Shown in pieces: positions 44,188 through 53,406 of a stretch of DNA of 64,000 bases. Made by a program: the position numbers and the translations under genes. Source of the stretch: JAHJCW01 sp965369995. Its GTDB lineage: Bacteria; Fidelibacterota; Marinisomatia; Marinisomatales; JAHJCW01. Within the stretch, counting starts at the first letter, position 1. Each line of letters starts with the position of its first letter. The stretch spans positions 1-64,000 of the forward strand of contig CBDURO010000003.1 in assembly GCA_965369995.1 (NCBI GenBank), read 5' to 3'. The notes beneath the pieces are model-generated. The model was not told where the DNA came from. It saw only the letters and a list, made by a program, of their open reading frames with translations, and did not search any database.

Positions 44188-45828
44188 CTACCGGCTAAAA
44201 CCAATACCTAGAGCAAAAACAAGAGCTGATTTGTCGTAAGTTTCGTTACCAACAAATGGTCCTCGATAGTTTACACCATCATTTTCTATAACATCATAAA
44301 TAGTAGAAGAAACACCTAAAGATATATACAGATTTGGGTTTACATAATATCTTCCACCGGCACCAATCGTATAGGTGTCAAATGTATGGCTCAAATCTGT
44401 ACCATAACCCTTAAGCGCTCCACCCTTGGAATTTAGGTAACCGGCGCTTAAACGTAATGCATCGCTTACAGCGAAGTCTAAACCAACGCCAATTTCCATG
44501 CCATTTTCAAGAAACTCTTCTCTTCCGTCCCAATTTACATCTTCATTAAAATAGTAATTAAAATCTGCGACAACACGTAAGCTTGGCATTACTTTATAAC
44601 CAATACCTACACCTAACATTGCAGGCATATCAGCATTTGTTTCGGCTCCATCCGGGAATAAGCCGGAACCATCTACTACTGTTTCGTTGGTCAATGTCAT
44701 TGCTGCTTTTCCTTCATAACGCAGACCTATATCCAAACCTTCCATCGGCGTTAAATATAATCCAAAAATTGGCGCGAATCCTGAACCGGTTTGTTCAGCA
44801 TCAACTTCAATATCCTGAGAAGCATCAGCGTTGGCCGACATCACACCGGCATTTGCTGATAATTCTGCTGCATAATTAGTTAAATAAGCAGCACTACCAT
44901 TGAAAAATGCCTGTATTCCCGCGGGAGTATCTGTACTCGAATCAAATGTGCCACCCAATGCCACAACGCCGGCCCCTATACCATCAACTGTGGCTTGATC
45001 AAGCATTTGTGCACCAATTAATTGATCAAACGTATATGCTCCAGCACCACCATCAATCAACGGTTGCAATCCGGCTGCACCGGCTTGTGCTGCTGCTGCT
45101 CCGCCAAGAGCTAGGGCTGCACCGGCAGTTAAGGCACCTGCCATTGTATTAAAGAATTCCGGAGCAGATACCATGCTACCATTGTATCCTACGGTAGGAA
45201 CTGTGGGATTAATCATAATATCACTAAGATGTCCTTTATAAGTATTCTTAGCAGTAAAATAGCGTGCACCACCAGCTACAGAAATCATATCATTTATTTT
45301 ATACGATACAACTGCTTGTCCACCTATATATAATGAAGAACCATCAAAGGCAACATCCACACTATATTTGTCAGTTGGGATTCCTGAAGCTGTTAATCCA
45401 GCAGGAATCAACGATGCAGGTACCTCAAAGGAGGGTAAACCATCATCAAATACTGCGCTGCCACCACCACCAATCGGAACCAAGCCAGCACCTATAGCCA
45501 AATTTCCTTTTTTATATGCAACATAAAAATTGGGGAAAACCGGGACAAATGTTGTTCCTTCAAATGTATCATTATTTAACATTGGTACATTGCTTGTTAT
45601 TGTTCTATCCTGAAATATAGTTTGACTGCTCAAATAGAAACTTAGTCCGCAATTCAGTTGCGTAAGCGCTGCCGGGTTAAAATAAACGGCATCAACATCC
45701 GTAGACGCGTTGCGATTCATCAGACGGATAAAATCCGCACTTTGGTTTGTATTGGTTACTATTCCACCAGCCAAAGCAAAACTGACAAGCAGTAAACCAA
45801 TTACAAAAATGGTACCTGTTTTTCTCAT
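44188..45828 (-). CDS. FadL/OmpP1-family outer-membrane transporter
   Basis: Beta-barrel importer of hydrophobic compounds, 546 residues. A signal peptide (TIFVIGLLLVSFALAGG) precedes the family N-terminus, where Asn-rich NRNASTDVDAVYFNPAAL and LSFYLSSQTIF form the hatch region. The barrel ends with strand SALVFALGIGFSR (C-terminal aromatic-Arg type). Residues about 205-330 form an Ala/Gly-rich insertion (ALALGGAAAAQAGAAG) not needed for a plain FadL barrel. A terminator follows. Divergent from purA, with a 270-bp spacer. Confidence 0.88.
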   Translation of the reverse strand: MRKTGTIFVIGLLLVSFALAGGIVTNTNQSADFIRLMNRNASTDVDAVYFNPAALTQLNCGLSFYLSSQTIFQDRTITSNVPMLNNDTFEGTTFVPVFPNFYVAYKKGNLAIGAGLVPIGGGGSAVFDDGLPSFEVPASLIPAGLTASGIPTDKYSVDVAFDGSSLYIGGQAVVSYKINDMISVAGGARYFTAKNTYKGHLSDIMINPTVPTVGYNGSMVSAPEFFNTMAGALTAGAALALGGAAAAQAGAAGLQPLIDGGAGAYTFDQLIGAQMLDQATVDGIGAGVVALGGTFDSSTDTPAGIQAFFNGSAAYLTNYAAELSANAGVMSANADASQDIEVDAEQTGSGFAPIFGLYLTPMEGLDIGLRYEGKAAMTLTNETVVDGSGLFPDGAETNADMPAMLGVGIGYKVMPSLRVVADFNYYFNEDVNWDGREEFLENGMEIGVGLDFAVSDALRLSAGYLNSKGGALKGYGTDLSHTFDTYTIGAGGRYYVNPNLYISLGVSSTIYDVIENDGVNYRGPFVGNETYDKSALVFALGIGFSR

Positions 45829-46098
45829 TTTCTTTTTCCTCTTTTGTTAATAATAAATCCTTTTATCTTTAATAATGCCTCTCCTAGAAACATAAAAGAC
45901 TAATAAATCTAATTATTTGGATTCTTAATAGCAAAGATTAATTATTTAGCAATTTCATCCATCAAAATATTGTTAATTATCTATTTTGTAGCTTTGAAAT
46001 ATTACTTTTGTCATTGTAACCTCACTTACTTTATTTGACTAATATTTTGTGATTTTCAAAGCGCAACCAATCCTACAGCCCACGGAAAATCTATCCCG
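45829..46098. other. Divergent spacer before the purine operon
   Basis: AT-rich region without a gene, expected to hold promoters for the FadL gene and the pur operon. No purine riboswitch core or PurR-type box was recognised. Inverted 7-bp arms GATTTTC (46051-46057) and GAAAATC (46085-46091) end 7 bases before the purA start and could fold over the ribosome-binding region. Confidence 0.3.
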
Positions 46099-47388
46099 GT
46101 GAAACTTCCTACACAAAAGATTTCCATTATTGTTGGCGCCCAATGGGGCGATGAAGGTAAGGGTAAAATCACCGATTTTTTTGCCGGCGAAGCTGATTAT
46201 GTTGTTCGTTTTCAGGGCGGCAATAACGCCGGACATACCGTAATCGTAAATGATGAAGTTTTTAAATTACATTTAATTCCCTCCGGCGTATTATACTCAA
46301 AACCTGTAAGCGTAATAGCTAATGGTGTAGTAATTGATCCTAAAGTTTTGCTAACAGAAATAGCAGGTTTGCAAAACCGCGGAGTAGATCCAAACCTGTT
46401 AGTAAGTGACCGTGCACATGTAATAATGCCTTATCACATTGATATGGATGTTGCAATTACGGAGCATCAGGGAAGGCTTGCTGCAGGCAGTACTAAACGC
46501 GGAATTGCGCCGGTTTATGCCGATAAAATGTACCGCCACGGAATACGAATGATAGATTTACTTGAACCGGAAATCTTTCGTGAAAAATTGGAAAAATCCT
46601 ATTTATTTAATAAAAATTTAGCGGAAAAAGCGCTCGGTGGAAAAATTAATTCATCAATAGAATTGATATATACTGATTATTTAGAATATGGCAAACAGCT
46701 AAAAAAATATATTGCTGACATATCGGTAATTCTTTACAAAGCAACTAAAGCAGGTAAATCAATTTTGTTTGAAGGTGCGCAAGGTATTAGTCTTGACGTA
46801 GATCATGGAATATATCCACATACCACAAGTAGTAATACTGCGGCGGGTAATATTGCCGCCGGATGCGGGGTTAGTTTTACAAAAATTGATAGAATTATTG
46901 GAGCTGCAAAAGCATATGTAACACGAGTTGGAATAAGTCCTTTTCCATCAGAGATTGAAGGTGAAGACGCGAAATCATTAAGAGATAAAGGCAATGAATA
47001 CGGAACAACTACGGGGCGTCCGCGCAGAGTCGGTTGGTTAGACTTGGTTCAGTTACGGCAGGCAGTACGTGTAAATGGATTAACAGACATCGCTCTAATA
47101 AAACTTGACGTACTTAATAATTTTAAAGAATTACCGGTTTGTGTAGCTTATGATATTAATGGCAAAACTATCACAGAGATGCCGGCAAGTCTTAGTGATT
47201 ATAGAAAAGCGAAACCAATTTATAAAACACTCCCCGGGTGGAATAATTTTAATGTTGAAAACGGAAGTAATTTTTCTTCCCTGCCTAAAAACATTTTTAA
47301 ATATATCGATTTTATCGAAAAAGAAGTTGACTGCCCAATCACAATCGTTTCAGTTGGTCCACAACGTCATCAAACCGTATTAAAGTAG
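46099..47388 (+). CDS. purA: Adenylosuccinate synthetase
   Basis: GTP-dependent conversion of IMP and aspartate to adenylosuccinate, the first AMP-specific step. The 429 residues have the P-loop-like GAQWGDEGKGKITD near 13-26, NNAGHTVIVND, and GAQGISLDVDHGIYPHTTSSN. GRPRRVGWLDLVQLRQAVR follows. The start is GTG at 46099; the upstream in-frame stretch has no ATG and no clear Shine-Dalgarno. It opens an eleven-gene operon and ends 1 bp before purL, unusual company since purA is often separate. Confidence 0.95.
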   Translation: MKLPTQKISIIVGAQWGDEGKGKITDFFAGEADYVVRFQGGNNAGHTVIVNDEVFKLHLIPSGVLYSKPVSVIANGVVIDPKVLLTEIAGLQNRGVDPNLLVSDRAHVIMPYHIDMDVAITEHQGRLAAGSTKRGIAPVYADKMYRHGIRMIDLLEPEIFREKLEKSYLFNKNLAEKALGGKINSSIELIYTDYLEYGKQLKKYIADISVILYKATKAGKSILFEGAQGISLDVDHGIYPHTTSSNTAAGNIAAGCGVSFTKIDRIIGAAKAYVTRVGISPFPSEIEGEDAKSLRDKGNEYGTTTGRPRRVGWLDLVQLRQAVRVNGLTDIALIKLDVLNNFKELPVCVAYDINGKTITEMPASLSDYRKAKPIYKTLPGWNNFNVENGSNFSSLPKNIFKYIDFIEKEVDCPITIVSVGPQRHQTVLK

Positions 47389-47389
47389 A

Positions 47390-49729
47390 ATGGCATTCAC
47401 AAAAGAAATCATCGATTTCTCAAACCTAAACAGGGATGAGATTCGCGAGCGCCTTAGTGAATTAAACATACCGCTAACCGTTAATGAAGCTTTAAAAATT
47501 CAAAATGATATGCTTGGCAGAGCGCCATCACTTGCGGAATTGGTATTGTTTTCAATCGAGGGTTCCGAACATTGTTCTTATAAAAGCAGCCGTAATCATT
47601 TGAAGCAGTTTATAACAGATGGTCCAAATGTAATATTAGGCGCAAAAGAAGATGCAGGTGTCGTTGCTGTTGCAAGCGATAAAGAAGGTCATCGCTATTG
47701 TGTAGTTATAAGTCACGAATCACATAATCATCCATCACAAATTGTGCCATATGAAGGTGCTGCAACTGGCATTGGCGGAAACGTTCGTGATGTAGCATGT
47801 ATGGGTGCGGAGGTCATCGCTTTAGGGGACGGTTTACGCTTTGGCGATATAAAATCGAGTAAAAGTCTTTGGATTCATGAGGGTGTGGTTGATGGAATTG
47901 CCGGCTATGGAAATCCGCTTGGCATTCCCAATATCGGCGGCGATTTATATTACGATGAGGGATATAACGAAAATTGTTTGGTAACTATTGTGACTCTCGG
48001 CATTGTTCGTGAAGATGAAATTTTACATTCTTACGCTCCAAAAGACGCAGTAGGGCATGACATAATTTTAATCGGCAAGCCGACCGATAACAGCGGTTTT
48101 GGAGGGGCAAGTTTTGCTTCACTTGAATTAGAAGAAGAGAAAAAAGAACAAAACAAGGGTGCTGTTCAAGAGCCTAACGCATTCTTAGAAAGACATATTC
48201 TCAAAGCGTCATATTCTTTATTTAAATTGCTAAAAGATAAAGGGCTTATTGACAAAGTTGGTTTTAAAGATTTGGGTGCCGGTGGTGTGGCTTGTGCAAG
48301 TGTAGAACTCGCAGAAACATCCGGATACGGTGCCGAAATTTGGTTAGATAAAGTACATATAAGTATGGACAATCTACATCCTTCGGTAATTCTTTGTTCA
48401 GAAACACAAGAACGGTTTATGTGGATATCACCTCCCGATATAACTCCAATTGTTTTAAATCATTATAATAAAATATTTGATTTTCCCGGCGTTTCTTCTT
48501 TAGCACAGGCACGTATTATCGGAAAAATCCGTGATGATAATCAGTATATAGTTCATTATAATAGTGAAGAAATTGTTAACGCTCCCGCTACTGAGGTAAC
48601 ACGTGGGTTTGTATATAACCGTCCTTTTAAAAAGCCAAAAAATAATTTTTACGAACCACAATTATCTGAACCGAAAGATTACAATAAAATATTATTAGAT
48701 CTTTTGGAACACGAAAATATCGCATCGCGTGAAGCGATTTTTGAAACTTATGACAAACAAGTTCAGGGTCGTACAAAAATTGAAGCCGGCAATGCCGATG
48801 CCGGCGTAATAGCACCTTTCAACAGTGATAATTATCCTGAAGAAATTAGAAACGTTGGAATTGCGTTTTCCACAGACCATAATCCGCGCTACGGCAAAAT
48901 TGATCCCTATTGGGCAGCGGTTAATGCAGTAGCAGAATCAATGCGAAATGTAGCAGCAGTTGGTACTACACCGATTGCTATGACAGATTGCCTGTGTTTT
49001 GGAAATCCGGAAAAACCGGAACAAATGTGGGAATTTGCCGAAGCCACACGAGGCGTTGCGGAAGCTTGTAAAAATATACATTTAAAAGAATATCCTAAAT
49101 CCGCTACGCCAATTGTTGCCGGCAATGTAAGTTTTTATAATGAAACTAAAAGCGGGGCGATTCCGGCAAGTCCCATCATAAGCTGTACAGGAAAAATTAA
49201 TAACGTAAACTACGCGATTACTTCAGATTTTAAAAAACCTGATTCAGAAATATATTTAATTGGTGAACGGAAAAACGAGTGTGGCGGAAGTGTCTATTAT
49301 TCTCTCTTTAATGAATTAGGAAAAAATTTGCCAAGGCCATCGTTTAAAGAAGTTGAAACGCAAATTTTTTCTGTTACCAATATAATTGAAAATAAATTAG
49401 CTTTGACTGCTCATGATATCAGCGAGGGTGGTATCGCAGTCGCGATTGCTGAAATGTGTTTTAAAAATACTATCGGATGTGATGTGATTATTCCTGGCCA
49501 ATTAAGAACCGATACACTACTATTTTCTGAGACCGGGGGATTCATTTTAGAAATTGCCAAACAAAATTCTATCAAAGTAGAGAAACTTTTAAATAATCAT
49601 TCTTGTGAATATTTTAAAATTGGCAGGACAATATCTAATAAAGTAATTAATATCAATAATGTTATTAGTATCGCGATTAGTGAAGCAAAAAACGCATGGC
49701 AAAATGGCTTGAGAGATAAGTTATTATGA
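47390..49729 (+). CDS. purL: Phosphoribosylformylglycinamidine synthase, PurL subunit
   Basis: ATP-dependent synthetase subunit converting FGAR to FGAM with ammonia from PurQ. The 779 residues are the small PurL form. It starts in the linker region (LGRAPSLAELVLFS) and reaches SEHCSYKSSRNHLK, the ATP-site motif, at about 62-75. Two AIRS-like halves follow, with SHNHPSQIVPYEGAATGIGG, GDLYYDEGYNENCL, and TAHDISEGGIAVAIAEM. It lacks the N-terminal PurS-like region of large PurL and so needs separate PurS and PurQ, supplied by the fused gene two steps downstream. It overlaps purM by 4 bp. Confidence 0.95.
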   Translation: MAFTKEIIDFSNLNRDEIRERLSELNIPLTVNEALKIQNDMLGRAPSLAELVLFSIEGSEHCSYKSSRNHLKQFITDGPNVILGAKEDAGVVAVASDKEGHRYCVVISHESHNHPSQIVPYEGAATGIGGNVRDVACMGAEVIALGDGLRFGDIKSSKSLWIHEGVVDGIAGYGNPLGIPNIGGDLYYDEGYNENCLVTIVTLGIVREDEILHSYAPKDAVGHDIILIGKPTDNSGFGGASFASLELEEEKKEQNKGAVQEPNAFLERHILKASYSLFKLLKDKGLIDKVGFKDLGAGGVACASVELAETSGYGAEIWLDKVHISMDNLHPSVILCSETQERFMWISPPDITPIVLNHYNKIFDFPGVSSLAQARIIGKIRDDNQYIVHYNSEEIVNAPATEVTRGFVYNRPFKKPKNNFYEPQLSEPKDYNKILLDLLEHENIASREAIFETYDKQVQGRTKIEAGNADAGVIAPFNSDNYPEEIRNVGIAFSTDHNPRYGKIDPYWAAVNAVAESMRNVAAVGTTPIAMTDCLCFGNPEKPEQMWEFAEATRGVAEACKNIHLKEYPKSATPIVAGNVSFYNETKSGAIPASPIISCTGKINNVNYAITSDFKKPDSEIYLIGERKNECGGSVYYSLFNELGKNLPRPSFKEVETQIFSVTNIIENKLALTAHDISEGGIAVAIAEMCFKNTIGCDVIIPGQLRTDTLLFSETGGFILEIAKQNSIKVEKLLNNHSCEYFKIGRTISNKVININNVISIAISEAKNAWQNGLRDKLL

Positions 49730-50763
49730 AAAAAATTGATTATAAATCAGCCGGTGTGGATATTGACGCAGGCAATCAAGCTGTTGTTCTCATTAAAGAC
49801 TCGGTAAAAAGCACTTTTAATAAGAATGTACTCACAGATATTGGAAGTTTTGGTTCCTTGTACAATCTGAAAAATGCAATTGCCAATTATGATCATCCCG
49901 TTTTAGTACAAAGCATTGATGGTGTTGGTACCAAAACTATTATTGCTCGCAAGATGGAAAAATATAACACCATTGGCATTGATCTTGTAAGTGCATGTTG
50001 TAACGACATAATTGTTATGGGAGCGCATCCGTTGACATTTTTAGATTATATCGCCAACGACAAGTTGAATCCAATGATTATTAAAGAAATTGTTGGTGGG
50101 ATGGCTGCTGCTTGTCGCGAAAATAATATCGCATTAGTCGGTGGCGAGACCGCCGAAATGCCTGATACATACCTTTCCGGCGAACATGATTTAGTCGGAG
50201 TAATTACGGGAATAGTTGATAAAAAGAATATTATTGACGGTTCAAAGATCCGTAAAGGTGACGTGGTATTGGGACTACCCTCAACCGGCTTACAAACAAA
50301 TGGCTATTCTTTAGCAAGAAAACTGTTTTTTGAAGTAGGGCAGTACAAAGTATATGACACATTGCCCGACCTTGATAAATCAATTGGAGAAACACTTTTA
50401 GCGCCATCTTACATTTACAATAATTTTATTCAACTGCTGTTGAAGGATAAAATCCAAATCAATGGAATGGCGCATATTTCCGGTGGTGGTTTGGTTGAAA
50501 ATATCCCTAGAATTTTGTCATCCGATTGCGCTATTGAAATCAAAAAAGACAGTTGGCCTGTTTTACCGGTTTTTAAAGTAATGCAAGAAATCGGCAATAT
50601 TGATGAAAATGAAATGTATCGAACATTCAATATGGGAATTGGTATGGTTTTGGTTGTCCCATATACCGTAAAACAAAAAATGTTTTCTATACTCAAGGGA
50701 AAGATCGCTGTATATGAAATCGGCAAAATTATTCAGGGAATACCCAGAGTTACATTCATATAA
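49726..50763 (+). CDS. purM: Phosphoribosylformylglycinamidine cyclo-ligase (AIR synthetase)
   Basis: Closes FGAM to aminoimidazole ribonucleotide using ATP. The 345 residues have DYKSAGVDIDAGNQAV at the start, VQSIDGVGTKTIIA, DLVSACCNDIIVMGAHPLTFLDYIA, LVGGETAEMPD, GLPSTGLQTNGYSLARKL and HISGGGLVENIPR, all standard PurM elements. It overlaps purL by 4 bp and directly abuts the purQ gene. Confidence 0.96.
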   Translation: MKKIDYKSAGVDIDAGNQAVVLIKDSVKSTFNKNVLTDIGSFGSLYNLKNAIANYDHPVLVQSIDGVGTKTIIARKMEKYNTIGIDLVSACCNDIIVMGAHPLTFLDYIANDKLNPMIIKEIVGGMAAACRENNIALVGGETAEMPDTYLSGEHDLVGVITGIVDKKNIIDGSKIRKGDVVLGLPSTGLQTNGYSLARKLFFEVGQYKVYDTLPDLDKSIGETLLAPSYIYNNFIQLLLKDKIQINGMAHISGGGLVENIPRILSSDCAIEIKKDSWPVLPVFKVMQEIGNIDENEMYRTFNMGIGMVLVVPYTVKQKMFSILKGKIAVYEIGKIIQGIPRVTFI

Positions 50764-52038
50764 ATGTTGAATAAATCAATAAAAATAGCCGTTATTCTAT
50801 TTCCCGGTACTAATACCGAGAGAGAAACATTCATGGCTGTAAGGCGCGCAGGTATGGAGCCAATTGAATTCTTATGGAATAATGATTATAAGATTTTAGA
50901 GAAATGTAGTGGATATATAATTGCCGGAGGATTCTCTTATGAAGATCGTTCACGAGCAGGTATTATTGCCTCATTAGATCCACTTATGAAAGAAATCCGT
51001 AAACAAGCAGAAAAAGGGAAACCTGTTCTGGGTATTTGTAATGGAGCTCAAATTTTAGTCGAGTCAGGCATGGTTCCCAGTCTAAAAAACTATCAACTCG
51101 GTATAGCACTAACGGATAATAAAAGAACTAAAGAAGGTCACGTATTGGGTACTGGTTATTATAACAATTGGGCACATTTATTTCTTTCCGTTCCAAGCCG
51201 CAGAACTGCTTTCACGCGGCATTTACTGCCGGAACAATACATTCACATTCCATTTGCTCATGCTGAAGGTCGTTTCGTAATACCGGAAATGTTGTTAGCG
51301 GAATTAATAGAGAATCAACAAACAGTATTCCGCTATGGCGATAGCGATGGAAATATCACAGCTGAATTTCCGACAAATCCTAATGGATCAATCTACAATT
51401 TAGCAGCGGTATGCAACCCGCAGGGAAACGTGATGGCACTAATGCCTCATCCCGAGAGGACAGCAAATGGCGATGTAATTTTTACATCAATGCGCGAATA
51501 CATTGTAGAAAACACCGAACCACAGAATACAGCTCTTACATATTCTGCAAATAAATACGAGATTAAACCATACAAATCCGATTTAAACTCAATAGAATGG
51601 TTCGTTGAGTTAATTATCATTGATAACGAGGCTCTGTCGGTTCAAAACGCGTTAGACCATTTACAAATACCGGTAACCGTAAGTAAACAAAATTATTGGC
51701 AAATTGTTCTGAACTCTGATACTTCACATGAACTAGAAAATACAATTATCAAATCAGGTGAACTTTTTAATTCAAACAAGGAACGCTTAGTTAAATTTCA
51801 GATTCAACCTAAAACTGCTTATTTTCTTGTCCGTCCAAAGGAAGATTTATTGGGTCGCCAAAAAAAAGAAATCCTTAGACATCACTTTCAAATTAAAAAC
51901 TTACAAGATATCCAGAGTGGTGTCCTTTGGAAATTAACTGTCGAAGATGATAATTATAAAGAGACATTGAATACAGCTCTAAAAACAAATATCTTTTTTA
52001 ATCCATTTTCCCATGATTGCTATGAAATACAAAAATAA
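50764..52038 (+). CDS. purQ: PurQ glutaminase fused to two PurS-like domains
   Basis: Supplies ammonia for FGAM synthesis. Residues 1-250 are a class I glutamine amidotransferase with FPGTNTERE, nucleophile Cys92 in GICNGAQIL, and His229/Glu231 in MPHPER. The total of 424 exceeds normal PurQ (~230) by nearly 200. The last part, about 352-424, resembles PurS (FLVRPKEDLLGRQKKEIL, then SGVLWKLTVED). Residues about 277-347 show the same strand-helix-strand order (EWFVELIII, helix, VTVSKQNYWQIVL, helix) and may be a second PurS copy. No separate purS is in the operon. The next gene overlaps by 26 bp. Confidence 0.9.
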   Translation: MLNKSIKIAVILFPGTNTERETFMAVRRAGMEPIEFLWNNDYKILEKCSGYIIAGGFSYEDRSRAGIIASLDPLMKEIRKQAEKGKPVLGICNGAQILVESGMVPSLKNYQLGIALTDNKRTKEGHVLGTGYYNNWAHLFLSVPSRRTAFTRHLLPEQYIHIPFAHAEGRFVIPEMLLAELIENQQTVFRYGDSDGNITAEFPTNPNGSIYNLAAVCNPQGNVMALMPHPERTANGDVIFTSMREYIVENTEPQNTALTYSANKYEIKPYKSDLNSIEWFVELIIIDNEALSVQNALDHLQIPVTVSKQNYWQIVLNSDTSHELENTIIKSGELFNSNKERLVKFQIQPKTAYFLVRPKEDLLGRQKKEILRHHFQIKNLQDIQSGVLWKLTVEDDNYKETLNTALKTNIFFNPFSHDCYEIQK

Positions 52039-52999
52039 TTACAGTGAACGAATCCGTAAAGAATTAAATAACTGTATTACAGAAACTAACCTGCCTCTCG
52101 GAAAAAAATATCGCGGTAAAGTACGCGATGTTTACGATATTGGTGATAGACTAATATTAGTCACAACTGATCGCCAAAGTGCTTTCGATCGCATTTTAGC
52201 GGCAATACCATTCAAAGGACAAGTGCTGAATCTTACAAGCGCCTGGTGGTTCGAGCAAACCAAACATATTGTAAAAAATCATGTCGTAGCTTTGCCTGAT
52301 CCCAATGTGATTGTTGCAGAAAAATGCGAAGTATTTCCAATAGAATTTGTTGTACGTGGATACATAACAGGCTCAACATCAACATCTTTGTGGACAGTAT
52401 ATAAAAACGGCTCCCGAAATTATTGCGGAATAAATTTGCCGGAAGGAATGGTCAAAAATCAATTGCTAAGCACTCCTTTGCTTACACCAACAACAAAGGA
52501 AAAAGATCATGACAGACCGATTAGCTTAGAAGAAATAATTTCCGAAGAATGGATGACTAAAGATGATTGGGAAATAGCAAGTAAAATCGCACTACAATTA
52601 TTTACTTTTGGACAGAAAAAGGCTCTTGAAAACGGATTGATTTTAGTCGACACAAAATATGAATTAGGTCGAGATAGCAATGGAAATATCATCCTTGTTG
52701 ATGAAATTCACACACCAGATTCAAGCCGTTACTGGATTGCCGATACATACGATGACCGTTTCAATAGTGGAAAAGAGCCTCAAAATATTGATAAAGAATT
52801 CTTACGTTTATGGTTTGTAGATAATTGCGATCCATATAATGATGAAGTTTTGCCGCCCGCCCCGAAAGATTTAATCATTGAATTATCCCAACGTTATATT
52901 TTTCTGTACGAAACAATAACGGGAAATAGATTTAAATTTCCTGTGAAAAATTTGTCTGCTCATAAACGATTAATTTCAAATTTAAAGGAATATTTATGA
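52013..52999 (+). CDS. purC: SAICAR synthetase
   Basis: Joins CAIR and aspartate to SAICAR with ATP. The 328 residues are the longer, yeast Ade1-like form: LGKKYRGKVRDVYDIGDRL near 28-46, TTDRQSAFDRIL and KCEVFPIEFVVRGYITGS, followed by LLTPTTKEKDHDRPIS and LVDTKYELGRD. VDEIHTPDSSRYW marks the nucleotide and substrate sites. The first ATG at 52013 overlaps the previous gene by 26 bp; a second ATG three codons later is equally possible. It overlaps purE by 4 bp. Confidence 0.95.
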   Translation: MIAMKYKNNYSERIRKELNNCITETNLPLGKKYRGKVRDVYDIGDRLILVTTDRQSAFDRILAAIPFKGQVLNLTSAWWFEQTKHIVKNHVVALPDPNVIVAEKCEVFPIEFVVRGYITGSTSTSLWTVYKNGSRNYCGINLPEGMVKNQLLSTPLLTPTTKEKDHDRPISLEEIISEEWMTKDDWEIASKIALQLFTFGQKKALENGLILVDTKYELGRDSNGNIILVDEIHTPDSSRYWIADTYDDRFNSGKEPQNIDKEFLRLWFVDNCDPYNDEVLPPAPKDLIIELSQRYIFLYETITGNRFKFPVKNLSAHKRLISNLKEYL

Positions 53000-53385
53000 A
53001 AGTTGTAATAATAATGGGCTCTGAATCTGACCGGAGCTTTACTGAAAAGATAACTGATGCACTAGAAAAATACAAAATTAAGTTTGAGATGTACGTTGCT
53101 TCCGCTCACAAACAACCTTTAGAAGTATTAAATATTATTAAGTCCAATACTGCTAAGAAGGGTGTTGTTTATATCACGATCGCAGGTCGTTCCAATGCTT
53201 TATCGGGCTTTGTAGCTGCTAATTCTGAAAAACCTGTTATAGCCTGTCCGCCATTCAAAGATAAAACCGATATGCTTGTAAATATTCATTCAACATTGCA
53301 AATGCCGAGCAACGCTCCCGTTCTAACGATTTTGGATCCGGGGAATTGTGCTTTAGCAGTTAAAAGAATCTTAGAAGTGGGATAA
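52996..53385 (+). CDS. purE: AIR carboxylase, class II PurE
   Basis: Carboxylates AIR to CAIR. The 129 residues are short compared with class I PurE (~160). Motifs match the animal PAICS domain: MGSESDRSF, ASAHKQPLEVL with Lys where class I has Arg, and TIAGRSNALSGFVAANSEKPVIACPPF in place of AGAAAHLPGM. Class II enzymes use CO2 directly and need no PurK, in keeping with the lack of purK in this otherwise complete operon. The class assignment is by motif only. It overlaps purC by 4 bp. Confidence 0.88.
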   Translation: MKVVIIMGSESDRSFTEKITDALEKYKIKFEMYVASAHKQPLEVLNIIKSNTAKKGVVYITIAGRSNALSGFVAANSEKPVIACPPFKDKTDMLVNIHSTLQMPSNAPVLTILDPGNCALAVKRILEVG

Positions 53386-53406
53386 CCACAGAGGATATAA
53401 AGAAAA

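Noticed and set aside
44583..45152. Plus-strand frames opposite the FadL gene
   Set aside because: His/Gln/Leu-rich readings are the antisense of the Ala/Gly-rich barrel gene.
45829..46098. Purine riboswitch before purA
   Set aside because: The conserved three-way junction and loop sequences were not found by eye.
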